Positions 6,170 to 12,095 are shown, counted from the first letter of the stretch. The stretch: 12,095 bases of DNA from JBOGXB01 sp050694215 (GCA_050694215.1 JBOGXB010000059.1:1-12095), one strand, 5' to 3'. Numbers and translations are program-made. Notes: a model not told the origin generated them from the letters alone.

Positions 6170-6808
6170 TCAAGTATCGAGATCGGGTTCCGACATCAGC
6201 TCCTCCCACTCGGCCGGAGCCTCGCCCCGCTCGCCTTCCGGCTCGTCGAGCCGGATCTCGGCGGCCGGACTTGGAGACGGAGCCGGTGGGGTTGCGGCGG
6301 GGGAGGGCTGAGCCACCATTCCTGCAGCCGGTGACTTCTGCACCGGGAAACGCTGATCGATATCGGAGCGTAGCTTCGCTATCTGCACGCCGAGCATCTC
6401 CACGAGCTTGAGCAGTGGTTGCTGATCATCGGCTTTCTCAGTCTGTTGAGCCTGCTCTCGTAGGTGTGTGGACATCATCTCTTCGACGCCGGCGATCGCT
6501 TCCTTCGCCATACGCGTCAGCGCCTGACGTTCGGCTGCTGCCTCATCCTTGAGTCGAACCACGTTGAGGTGCCCGGATTCCTCGGCCGCCTTGGAGAGAC
6601 GACGAAGGGAGTTCTCACTCCTATCGACGAGCTCTCGCGTCCTTGCAATCAAGTCCTTGTCGATCGCCACCCGCAGGGGCTGTCCGTCGGCTTCCCGTCT
6701 GAGCTGTGCAGCAAGTGCGCGCAGGAACGCGCGCACTTCGGTCTTGTCGTAACCACTCAGCGAAGAGGCAAACCCCTGGCGCTCGACCTCATCAGGCGTA
6801 AACGGCAT
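6170..6808 (-). CDS. DivIVA-domain coiled-coil protein
   Basis: The protein has 212 residues. Its N-terminus, with PFTPDEVERQGF then LSGYDKTEVRAFLRALAAQL (17-36), matches the DivIVA N-terminal domain, which binds curved membrane. A long helical, probably coiled-coil stretch follows (about 45-150). A Pro/Ala-rich linker (159-183) and an acidic tail end the protein. DivIVA/Wag31 relatives mark poles and septa and recruit cell-wall machinery. This one is shorter than typical Wag31 and has an unusual disordered tail, so it is a paralogue rather than the main polar protein. Its ATG shares one base with the preceding stop (TGATG), indicating translational coupling with the membrane coiled-coil gene. 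It is the last gene of a three-gene operon. Confidence 0.82.
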   Translation of the reverse strand: MPFTPDEVERQGFASSLSGYDKTEVRAFLRALAAQLRREADGQPLRVAIDKDLIARTRELVDRSENSLRRLSKAAEESGHLNVVRLKDEAAAERQALTRMAKEAIAGVEEMMSTHLREQAQQTEKADDQQPLLKLVEMLGVQIAKLRSDIDQRFPVQKSPAAGMVAQPSPAATPPAPSPSPAAEIRLDEPEGERGEAPAEWEELMSEPDLDT

Positions 6809-7215
6809 CAGCTACACCTGGGGAGCTGGAAGTCGTTGATGAAACGATTCGTGGAGATGTCGGAGCTAAGTAGCCGTTTCACCCCTGCATCTAGCTGGCC
6901 CGTCTTGCGATTGATGCACAAGACCAGGGTCCGAAGCTGCTCCATCGCATTGACGTTCTGAGTCCGCAGATCCTGAATCTGATCACGCAGTGCAAGGATC
7001 TCTTCCTGGGTTTCATGAGTGTGCTCTGCCGCTTGACTGGTGATGATCTGTTCGTGCTCGGCGGTGATCGCGAACGCAAGCGCCGCCACCGCAACCAACG
7101 ACAACACGACGAGGCCGACGAGGAAGACGATCGCGCGGCGCATCTTCTGCTGATAACGCTTGAAGGACCAGTCGTAAAACTCGCCTGCCGGCTCTGAGGT
7201 GGCTTGAACGGCCAT
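6808..7215 (-). CDS. Single-pass membrane protein with extracytoplasmic coiled coil
   Basis: The protein has 135 residues. I chose the ATG at 7215, 2 nt after the upstream stop, over an in-frame GTG at 7233 that lacks a ribosome site. A short cytoplasmic N-terminus (1-27, containing the basic KRYQQKMRR) precedes one membrane span (28-50). A probable coiled coil (about 52-98, rich in Glu/Gln/Leu) and a C-terminal segment follow. Cys100 and Cys134 lie outside the membrane and could form a disulfide. The topology recalls the divisome proteins FtsL and FtsB/DivIC, but I see no sequence match to them. It lies between the LeuA-dimer-like gene and the DivIVA-domain gene and is coupled to the latter by TGATG. 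No function is known; a link to polar or septal assembly is inferred from context. Confidence 0.72.
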   Translation of the reverse strand: MAVQATSEPAGEFYDWSFKRYQQKMRRAIVFLVGLVVLSLVAVAALAFAITAEHEQIITSQAAEHTHETQEEILALRDQIQDLRTQNVNAMEQLRTLVLCINRKTGQLDAGVKRLLSSDISTNRFINDFQLPRCS

Positions 7216-7217
7216 GG

Positions 7218-7649
7218 CTAGAGCCGGTCCCACGGAAGCTTGCGATTGACCGCTTGGAGCAGAGCGCGCGCTCCAGCAGCTGCGTAGTCCTCGCGCAATA
7301 CGGCCGACCCGATGACGTCTGTTTGAGCCCCGTGGTCGTGGAGGCGTGCACGCAGATGAACGACCTGTTCCACCGCGAGTGAGCAGATCGTCACCTCGGG
7401 GACGTCCAGCGCCATCCCGATGCCGGCAAGAGGTTCATTCAGCGCGTCGGCAAGAGCCATGACCGCTCCGCGCGCCCGCGCTTCACCGTCGGGTGGCGCG
7501 GGCGCGGAACCCTCGCAGATGTCGCCGCTGGGAAGACGAAGTTGTAGCTTGACCCAGCCGTCGTCACCCTTGGTCGCAACGACGACGGATTCGAGCGCGG
7601 CTCTGACACTGTTGCGTGCGTCCGGGAGTTGCTCTACTGCAGTGGACAA
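7218..7649 (-). CDS. Small protein with two LeuA-dimer-like beta-beta-alpha repeats, function unknown
   Basis: The protein has 143 residues with a TTG start at 7649. GGAGGTGA (7660-7653 on the minus strand), a full match to the 16S anti-Shine-Dalgarno, lies at ideal distance and fixes the start. Two similar units are visible: about 31-72 (GWVKLQLRLPSGDICEGSA, then a helix) and about 94-138 (EQVVHLRARLHDHGAQTDVI, GSAVL, then a helix ending LLQAVNRKL). This strand-strand-helix pattern and the A-x-x-A-L-x-x-A-(L/V)-N-R ending resemble the LeuA dimerisation/regulatory domain of 2-isopropylmalate synthase, here without any catalytic part. The similarity is by eye and may be structural only. It is the first gene of the operon with the membrane coiled-coil and DivIVA-domain genes, separated by 2 nt from the next start. 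Confidence 0.7.
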   Translation of the reverse strand: MSTAVEQLPDARNSVRAALESVVVATKGDDGWVKLQLRLPSGDICEGSAPAPPDGEARARGAVMALADALNEPLAGIGMALDVPEVTICSLAVEQVVHLRARLHDHGAQTDVIGSAVLREDYAAAGARALLQAVNRKLPWDRL

Positions 7650-7787
7650 GTCTCACCTCCGCGAGGCGCGCCGACTACGGCCGAGATGAGTCGGTATTTC
7701 CTGTTGCGCTCCCCACTAGGTAAATCTATCCAATCGCGACCCCGCCCACCCATAGGCATTCCTTCGTAGGGGTAGAAGGCCTCCGGT

Positions 7788-7793
7788 TATCCT
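7788..7793 (+). promoter_or_regulatory. Candidate -10 box of the tRNA-Thr/tRNA-Met unit
   Basis: TATCCT fits TANNNT and lies 11 bp before the 5' end of tRNA-Thr, a usual distance for a tRNA promoter. No clear -35 is seen 16-18 bp upstream. The rest of 7650-7804 holds the upstream region of the divergent operon starting at 7649 and nothing else I can name. Confidence 0.35.
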
Positions 7794-7804
7794 TTGTCGG
7801 CAAT

Positions 7805-7877
7805 GCCCCGTTAGCTCAGTCGGCAGAGCGTCTCCATGGTAAGGAGAAGGTCCACAGTTCGATTCTGTGACGGGGCT
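7805..7877 (+). tRNA. tRNA-Thr (anticodon GGT)
   Basis: A full cloverleaf is visible. The acceptor stem is GCCCCGT (7805-7811) with ACGGGGC (7870-7876) and discriminator T7877. The D arm is GCTC/GAGC. The anticodon stem is TCTCC/GGAGA around loop ATGGTAA, so the anticodon is GGT. The T arm is CACAG-TTCGATT-CTGTG. CCA is not encoded. It is the first of two tRNAs, 49 bp before tRNA-Met. Confidence 0.96.
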
Positions 7878-7926
7878 CGCCGATGTCTGGTCCGGCCGGC
7901 GACGAGCCGTCCTGGCCATGAAACAT

Positions 7927-7998
7927 GGCGGCGTAGCTCAGGGGCAGAGCAGGCGGCTCATAATCGCCGAGTCGGTGGTTCGAGTCCACCCGCCGCTA
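7927..7998 (+). tRNA. tRNA-Met (anticodon CAT), elongator type
   Basis: The acceptor stem is GGCGGCG (7927-7933) with CGCCGCT (7991-7997), first pair G.T, and discriminator A7998. The D arm is GCTC/GAGC. The anticodon stem is GGCGG/TCGCC around CTCATAA, giving CAT. The T arm is GGTGG-TTCGAGT-CCACC. It lacks the C1:A72 mismatch and the three G:C anticodon pairs of initiator tRNA. A lysidine-modified tRNA-Ile2 also reads CAT and cannot be fully excluded, but the pairing with tRNA-Thr(GGT) favours Met. CCA is not encoded. Confidence 0.92.
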
Positions 7999-8008
7999 CG
8001 GGGAAGAC

Positions 8009-8039
8009 GAGCCCGAGGGCCGGCTCACCGATTCTTTCT
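8009..8039 (+). terminator. Probable terminator of the tRNA unit
   Basis: GAGCC (8009-8013) and GGCTC (8022-8026) form a 5-bp stem with an 8-nt loop, followed by the T-rich ATTCTTTCT (8031-8039). It lies 11 nt past tRNA-Met and ahead of the converging gene that ends at 8098. The stem is short, so confidence is moderate at best. Confidence 0.4.
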
Positions 8040-8097
8040 AAACACAGGTACGCAGAACCGGCCTCGCACCGGAACGATTCGAAGTGGCACGTCCGGC

Positions 8098-10533
8098 TCA
8101 GGTATCGGCGAGCGCGTACTCGACGACCTCGTCGAGCGTGAGCGCCCGCCCGGCTACGCGTCCCTGCTCGAACTCCGGGCCGGCGGCCGCCAGCACGGCA
8201 GCCGCGTACTCCTCACGCTCGGTTTCCCACTGCCCGACCGGGCCGCGCGCCTCCTCCGTCTCGATCGCGCCCCACAGAGTGCCCGCACGCTCGACTCGCC
8301 CGGCTTGCGCCGCGGCTCTCGCCAGGAGGGCGAGGTCGAAGAGCAGGGACTGTCGCTCGCCGATGGCGTGCGTCAAGGACACCGCCTCTCGTGCCCATCT
8401 CTCCGCGTCCTCCCACCGGCCGAGGACGGCCGCTTTGTCTGCGAGGGTCGACGTATCAAACGCAACCCACCAGCTGAACCCGCTCTCACGGGCAGCCGCG
8501 ATGCCCTCCGCTATGAGCTCGAGGCCTCGCTCGTGGTTACCCTCGGCAAACTCGACCTCACCAAGGGCGCCAAGCGCCACGGCTTCACCCTGGGGATTGG
8601 CGGTGCGTCTGAAGAGCTCTCTGCTCTCCTCGGCAAGTGACCGCGCCCGGGCGGTGTCACCCTCGGTGAACGCCGCATGGGCGAGAGTGGCGAGGAGGGA
8701 GGCCACTCCGCGCTCGTCTCCCATTTCCCGATAGATGGAGAGGCTCTCCTCCAGCAGGCGACTGGCCTCCTCGAGGCGACCCACGATGAATGTCGCCCCG
8801 CCGCGCGAGCGGAGTGCGGCCGCGCGGAGGTCCGCCGGGAGTCCCTCGGCCCGGGCGAGGAGAAGGCCGAACCAATGCATGCCCTCGAAGGGGTTCCTCG
8901 CCACCCAGTACCCCTCGAGGGCGACTGCGAGGCGGACGCCAAGCTCGAGCTCACCCGAGTCAAGGGCCCACTCGAGGGCGGCGCGCAGGTTCCCTCCCTC
9001 GTGCTCAAGCAGGTCATGGTGCTCCGGCCCTTCCGCCTCGTCGGAGAGATTGGCGGACAGGGCCAGCGCGAGGTAGTGCTCGGCATGGCGACGCCGGAGG
9101 TTCTCAGCTTCGCCCGAATCCTCCAGCCGCTCGAGCGCAAACTCATGGATGGTCTCGAGCTTGCCGAGCCGGCCCGAGGCCCACCGGCGAACGAGGCTGT
9201 TGTCGACGAGCATCTGAAGCGCGTCGAGCTCAGCGCCGGCGACCTCCTCGGCCGCGGCGGCATCGAATGACCCCGCGAAGACGGCGAGCCGGGCGAAGAG
9301 CTTCTTGTCGTCGGCGTCGAGGAGCTCGTAGCTCCACTCGATCGTCGCGCGCAGGGTGCGCTGACGCTGGGGCGCGTCGCGCCGGCCCCCAGTCAAGATG
9401 GGAAGCCGCTGCTCGAGCCGAGCCAGCAGGGCCTTCGGGGGCAGGATCGCCGTGCGCGCGGCCGCGAGCTCGACCGCGAGCGGGAGGCAGTCGACTCGGC
9501 GGCAGATCTCCACCACTGCCTCCGCCGGCTCCGCGACGGCGGCTCGCGCGCGGAAGAGCGCGACCGCGTCGGGAGAGGGCAGCGGCTCGACGACGTACTC
9601 GTGCTCTCCTTCGATCCGCAGGAGCGCCCGGCTCGTCACGATGAGATGGAGGTTGGGGCAGCGGCCCAGCAGCTTCGAGAGATACGGCGCCGCGCCGAGG
9701 ACCTGCTCGAGGTTGTCCAGCAACAAGAGCATGCGTCGCTCGTCGATGTGATCGGCGAGCTCCCCCCTCGCGCCGATGTTGGACGCGATCGTCGGAAGGA
9801 CGAGCTCGGGATCGGTCACCGCGGCGAGCGGCGCCCAGAAGACGCCGTCGGGGAACGCCTCGACGAGCTCGGCGGCGACGTGGAGCCCGAGCCGTGTCTT
9901 CCCGCTCCCCCCGGCCCCCGTCAGCGTGATGAGTCGTTCGTCGGCCACGAGCGCAACGAGCTCCTCGAGCTCTCGCTCCCGGCCGATCAGTCGGATCGGT
10001 TGGGCGGGGAGGTTCGTCGCATTCAGCGAGCGAAGGGGCGGGAAGTCACCCGTCCCCGTCTGAAAGAGCCTCTCGGGCTCGCCCAGATCCTTTAGCCGGT
10101 GGAGGCCGAGGTCGACGAGCTCATCGTCGACCAGGGCCCTGGTCCGCGCCGAGACCACGACCTGGCCCCCGTGCGCGGTCGAGCAGATCCGGGCCGCTCG
10201 ATGAACGTCCATGCCCACATAGCCGTCCTCGGTCACGATGGGGTCCCCGGAATGCAGCGCCATGCGGACCTTGATCGAGCCGGCGCGGAGGGCGCGCTGC
10301 CCCTCAGCGGCCGCCGCCAGCGCATCTCCCGCGTCCGGGAAGGCCACGAAGAAGGCATCTCCCTGAGTGTCGACCTCGACCCCGCCGTGGCGCGCGAATG
10401 CCTCCCGCAGCAGCCGCCGGTGCTCGGCGAGGGCCTTCGCATAGCGGTCCGGTCCCAGCTCGTGCAGGAGGCGCGTCGAGCCCTCCACGTCGGTGAAGAG
10501 GAAGGTGACGGTGCCTTTCGGAAGCTCTCGCAT
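8098..10533 (-). CDS. Class III cyclase-like domain fused to STAND ATPase and TPR-like repeats
   Basis: The protein has 811 residues from the ATG at 10533. GGGAGG lies 10 nt upstream, and a TTG three bases earlier is an equal alternative. Residues 7-135 form a nucleotide cyclase homology domain: FTDVEGST with metal Asp15, and VDTQGDAFF with Asp59. The usual substrate-binding Lys is Asp55, and the catalytic Asn is His111 in DVHRAARI, with Arg115 kept, so cyclase activity is doubtful. A STAND/NB-ARC-like NTPase follows, with Walker A GAGGSGKT (206-213), Walker B LLLLDNLEQ (269-277), VTSR (299-302) and LPLAVELAAAR (350-360). From about 480 to the end come helical TPR-like repeats. Such proteins are probably cytosolic signal-response switches in which nucleotide exchange drives oligomerisation. 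No LuxR helix-turn-helix is present. It diverges from the zinc-ribbon gene. Confidence 0.9.
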   Translation of the reverse strand: MRELPKGTVTFLFTDVEGSTRLLHELGPDRYAKALAEHRRLLREAFARHGGVEVDTQGDAFFVAFPDAGDALAAAAEGQRALRAGSIKVRMALHSGDPIVTEDGYVGMDVHRAARICSTAHGGQVVVSARTRALVDDELVDLGLHRLKDLGEPERLFQTGTGDFPPLRSLNATNLPAQPIRLIGRERELEELVALVADERLITLTGAGGSGKTRLGLHVAAELVEAFPDGVFWAPLAAVTDPELVLPTIASNIGARGELADHIDERRMLLLLDNLEQVLGAAPYLSKLLGRCPNLHLIVTSRALLRIEGEHEYVVEPLPSPDAVALFRARAAVAEPAEAVVEICRRVDCLPLAVELAAARTAILPPKALLARLEQRLPILTGGRRDAPQRQRTLRATIEWSYELLDADDKKLFARLAVFAGSFDAAAAEEVAGAELDALQMLVDNSLVRRWASGRLGKLETIHEFALERLEDSGEAENLRRRHAEHYLALALSANLSDEAEGPEHHDLLEHEGGNLRAALEWALDSGELELGVRLAVALEGYWVARNPFEGMHWFGLLLARAEGLPADLRAAALRSRGGATFIVGRLEEASRLLEESLSIYREMGDERGVASLLATLAHAAFTEGDTARARSLAEESRELFRRTANPQGEAVALGALGEVEFAEGNHERGLELIAEGIAAARESGFSWWVAFDTSTLADKAAVLGRWEDAERWAREAVSLTHAIGERQSLLFDLALLARAAAQAGRVERAGTLWGAIETEEARGPVGQWETEREEYAAAVLAAAGPEFEQGRVAGRALTLDEVVEYALADT

Positions 10534-10585
10534 CAACTAGCAGCCTCCCGCCTTCGACGCCGATTTCCCAAGGGCCCAGGGCTAC

Positions 10586-10618
10586 CCGTTCCCGCCCCAT
10601 GACTCTGTCCGGGAACGG
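10586..10618. promoter_or_regulatory. Perfect 9-bp inverted repeat in a divergent promoter region
   Basis: CCGTTCCCG (10586-10594) and CGGGAACGG (10610-10618) are exact inverted copies 15 bp apart. They lie in the 148-bp gap between the cyclase-STAND gene (minus) and the zinc-ribbon gene (plus). Arm spacing of about 24 bp centre to centre suits a dimeric regulator acting on both promoters. A hairpin in RNA is the alternative. No clear -10/-35 pairs could be placed in this gap. Confidence 0.45.
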
Positions 10619-10681
10619 CCCAAGTAGTGCTCAAGCTCCCTCGCCTCCATACCGACGATTCAAAGAGGGAGGTTCCTGAAT

Positions 10682-11119
10682 ATGGCAGAACGTTATTGTC
10701 CAGCTTGCGGTACCGACGTCGAAGACGCCGGTGGCTTCTGCTTTCTCGGCCACCCCCTGAGGCTGCGGTCCATGACCGACGCCGAGACGCTTGACGACCT
10801 CCGGGCCGAGGTGAACAAGGCCTTCGAGGACGTGAAGGTCCAGGTCGAAGAGGCGCTGGGCGAGATCGATATCAACGTGCCGCCGCCGCCCCCCGGCCCC
10901 CGGAACGAGGTCGCATCCGGGATGGACTCCCGGGAGCTGGACCAGCCCGAGACCCCGGTTCGCACCTACGACGACCTCTGGCGCGCCTTCGAGGAGGAGG
11001 CGGCCAAGGGAGAGGACCCCATAACTGCCTTCGCCCCCCCACCTCGCATGGATTGGGGGCCCGAGCGTTCCAAGCTGCGCCGCAGGGGCGTGGACCGGGC
11101 CTACCCCGAGCCCGCCTAG
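10682..11119 (+). CDS. Zinc-ribbon-type small protein, function unknown
   Basis: The protein has 145 residues. GGGAGG (10667-10672) lies 9 nt before the ATG. The N-terminus has Cys6-x2-Cys9 then Cys20 and His24 (YCPACG and FCFLGHPL), a short treble-clef or zinc-ribbon-like knuckle. A helical stretch (about 33-62), a proline run (67-72) and a polar low-complexity tail follow. I do not recognise a named family; similar Cys-rich small proteins are often hypothetical. It is cytosolic by composition. The neighbour 114 bp downstream is rpmG, itself a zinc-binding ribosomal protein gene, but that gap carries a separate -10-like box, so co-transcription is not certain. Confidence 0.75.
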   Translation: MAERYCPACGTDVEDAGGFCFLGHPLRLRSMTDAETLDDLRAEVNKAFEDVKVQVEEALGEIDINVPPPPPGPRNEVASGMDSRELDQPETPVRTYDDLWRAFEEEAAKGEDPITAFAPPPRMDWGPERSKLRRRGVDRAYPEPA

Positions 11120-11122
11120 CAC

Positions 11123-11139
11123 CCCAAGCTTCGTTTGGG
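11123..11139 (+). terminator. Weak hairpin after the zinc-ribbon gene
   Basis: CCCAA (11123-11127) pairs with TTGGG (11135-11139) around a 7-nt loop, just past the TAG at 11117-11119. No T-run follows. It may end or attenuate the zinc-ribbon transcript before rpmG. Confidence 0.25.
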
Positions 11140-11192
11140 TTCCAAGCCGCGCCGTGCGCAGCTAGCTCACTCGTCGTGGGTTCGTGCCCCGA

Positions 11193-11198
11193 TATACT
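11193..11198 (+). promoter_or_regulatory. Candidate -10 box of rpmG
   Basis: TATACT is one mismatch from the TATAAT consensus and lies 36 bp before the rpmG start codon. No recognisable -35 is seen 16-18 bp upstream. A transcript starting near 11205 would carry a leader of about 30 nt that includes the GGGGTGA ribosome site (11224-11230). Confidence 0.45.
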
Positions 11199-11233
11199 CG
11201 GCTGTCCGTTTCTTCGGTCACCCGGGGTGAATC

Positions 11234-11395
11234 TTGGCCAGTGACAAGCGCGTCCACGTGACGCTCGAGTGCAGCCAGTGCAAGCGGCGCAACTACATCA
11301 CGAGCAAGAGTCGTATCAACAACCGCGACCGCATCGAGCTCAAGAAATACTGTCGTTGGTGCGGCTCCCACACGGCCCACAAAGAGAGTCGCTGA
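11234..11395 (+). CDS. rpmG: 50S ribosomal protein L33
   Basis: The protein has 53 residues, the usual L33 length, with a TTG start at 11234. GGGGTGA (11224-11230) supports that start. The sequence carries VTLECSQCKRRNYITSK, then KKYCRWCGSHTAHKE. Cys13, Cys16, Cys40 and Cys43 form the complete zinc-binding set, making it a C+ type L33. L33 sits near the E site of the large ribosomal subunit; C+ forms are zinc dependent and in many bacteria have zinc-free paralogues made under zinc limitation. A strong terminator follows at once, so it is not co-transcribed with a downstream secE as in many actinobacteria. Confidence 0.95.
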   Translation: MASDKRVHVTLECSQCKRRNYITSKSRINNRDRIELKKYCRWCGSHTAHKESR

Positions 11396-11410
11396 CAGGC
11401 ATCCTGACGT

Positions 11411-11450
11411 GAGAGGAGGCCCCCAGTCTGCCGGGGGCCTCCCTCTTTCT
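11411..11450 (+). terminator. Strong intrinsic terminator of rpmG
   Basis: GGAGGCCCCC (11415-11424) and GGGGGCCTCC (11433-11442) form a perfect 10-bp stem with an 8-nt loop. GAG/CTC extends it (11411-11413 with 11443-11445) past a single bulged A. TTTCT follows. It lies 15 bp after the rpmG stop and between convergent rpmG and groEL, and so may also shield groEL. The reverse strand lacks a T-run. Confidence 0.85.
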
Positions 11451-11470
11451 GATTCTGACGAGGCTGGGAT

Positions 11471-12095
11471 CTAGAAGTCCATGTCCCCGCCGCCGGGCAT
11501 GGCGGGAGCCTTCTCCTTCTCCGGCTTGTCCGCCACGATCGCCTCGGTGGTCAGGAACAGCCCCGCGATCGAACCCGCGTTCTGCAGAGCCGAGCGGGTC
11601 ACTTTGGCCGCATCGATGACTCCGGCCTTGTAGAGGTCGGTGTACTCCCCGGTGGCTGCGTTGAGGCCCTCGCCCGGGCCGAGCGTGCGTATCTTCTCGA
11701 CCACGACACCGCCCTCGAGGCCCGCGTTCTGGGCGATGATCTTGGTCGGCTCCTCGAGCGCCCGGCGCACGATGACCGCACCGGTGGCCTCGTCGCCCTG
11801 TAGCTCGAGCTTCTCGAGGCCCTCCTGGGCGTGCAGAAGGGTCACGCCGCCTCCGGCGACGATGCCCTCCTCGACCGCGGCCTTGGTGGTCTGCACAGCG
11901 TCCTCGATGCGGTGCTTCTTCTCCTTGAGCTCGACCTCGGTAGCGGCGCCCACCTTGATGACGCCGACACCGCCGGAGAGCTTGGCGAGGCGCTCCTGCA
12001 GCTTCTCACTGTCGTAGTCGGAGTCGCTGCGGTCGATCTCGGCCTTGATCTGGTTCACGCGCCCGGAGATGTCGTCGGCCGAGCCGCCGCCTTCG
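11471..12095 (-). CDS. groEL: Chaperonin GroEL (Hsp60), C-terminal part
   Basis: The frame is open from the right window edge to the TAG at 11473-11471, giving about 208 residues of a protein that is normally near 540. The gene continues off the window. Diagnostic stretches are SDSDYDSEKLQERLAKLSGG, RIEDAV (catalytic Asp equivalent to E. coli Asp398), TTKAAVEEGIVAGGG (nucleotide-binding loop) and NAGLEGGVVVEKI. The protein ends in PGGGDMDF. GroEL forms double heptameric rings that fold proteins with GroES and ATP in the cytosol. The tail ends in MDF and lacks the His-rich end of mycobacterial GroEL1, so it looks like the housekeeping copy. No groES and no promoter are visible inside the window. 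Confidence 0.97.
   Translation of the reverse strand, partial: EGGGSADDISGRVNQIKAEIDRSDSDYDSEKLQERLAKLSGGVGVIKVGAATEVELKEKKHRIEDAVQTTKAAVEEGIVAGGGVTLLHAQEGLEKLELQGDEATGAVIVRRALEEPTKIIAQNAGLEGGVVVEKIRTLGPGEGLNAATGEYTDLYKAGVIDAAKVTRSALQNAGSIAGLFLTTEAIVADKPEKEKAPAMPGGGDMDF

Noticed and set aside
6464..6961. A 165-codon plus-strand frame opposite the DivIVA operon
   Set aside because: The minus-strand proteins have a DivIVA motif, a membrane span and TGATG coupling, so the opposite frame is a shadow.
7754..7782. Imperfect hairpin (CCTTC/GAAGG with AGG/CCT) upstream of tRNA-Thr
   Set aside because: Short, interrupted stems and no T-run; not distinguishable from chance in this sequence.
7867..8640. 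A 257-codon plus-strand frame starting in the tRNA genes
   Set aside because: It runs through both tRNA regions and then antisense to the cyclase-STAND gene; no ribosome site and no family signal.
8790..9644. A 284-codon Arg/Ala/Gly-rich plus-strand frame
   Set aside because: Composition is that of a frame shadow opposite the STAND/TPR part of the large minus-strand gene.
1..12095. CRISPR array, insertion sequence, integrase or toxin-antitoxin pair
   Set aside because: No regularly spaced repeats, transposase or integrase motifs, or paired small overlapping genes of known toxin type were seen on either strand.

Overview
The window is GC-rich, densely coded bacterial DNA. Several features point to an actinobacterium: leaderless-looking or GTG/TTG starts, a DivIVA-type gene, a pheganomycin-type (PGM1-like) ATP-grasp ligase, a cyclase/STAND-ATPase fusion, and a tRNA-Thr(GGT)/tRNA-Met(CAT)/rpmG neighbourhood. 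The cyclase-STAND and PGM1-like proteins resemble ones I associate with Thermoleophilia (Solirubrobacterales/Gaiellales), but this placement is inference only.

Left part (1-3331): the C-terminus of a RimJ-type GNAT acetyltransferase runs toward a minus-strand pair, a sirtuin followed by a class I SAM methyltransferase of the TylM1/DesVI amino-sugar N-methyltransferase type. The sirtuin diverges from a plus-strand PGM1-related ATP-grasp ligase across 95 bp. The methyltransferase promoter region carries a perfect 10-bp inverted repeat (GAGTGAGTA type) centred on a -10-like box. A third copy of the motif lies just past the gene's far end.

Middle (3417-7649): a 745-residue membrane sensor histidine kinase (multi-pass membrane domain, GAF, PAS, HisKA, HATPase_c) has no response regulator next to it. 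After it come a pair of 22-bp-period direct repeats and a small helical protein of unknown function. Convergent to that is a tightly packed three-gene minus-strand operon: a small protein with two LeuA-dimer-like repeats, a single-pass membrane coiled-coil protein, and a DivIVA-domain protein. The last two are coupled by a TGATG overlap. This is the part most likely to be an undescribed module, plausibly acting at the cell pole or septum.

Right part (7805-12095): tRNA-Thr(GGT) and elongator tRNA-Met(CAT) are followed by a long minus-strand cyclase/NTPase/TPR signalling protein, a divergent zinc-ribbon protein, rpmG (53 codons, TTG start), a strong terminator, and the 3' part of groEL on the minus strand. 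In many actinobacteria tRNA-Thr, tRNA-Met and rpmG are close neighbours leading into secE-nusG. Here about 3.2 kb separates the tRNAs from rpmG, and groEL replaces secE-nusG.

No CRISPR array, insertion sequence, transposase or integrase was seen. No gap without a gene exceeds about 155 bp.
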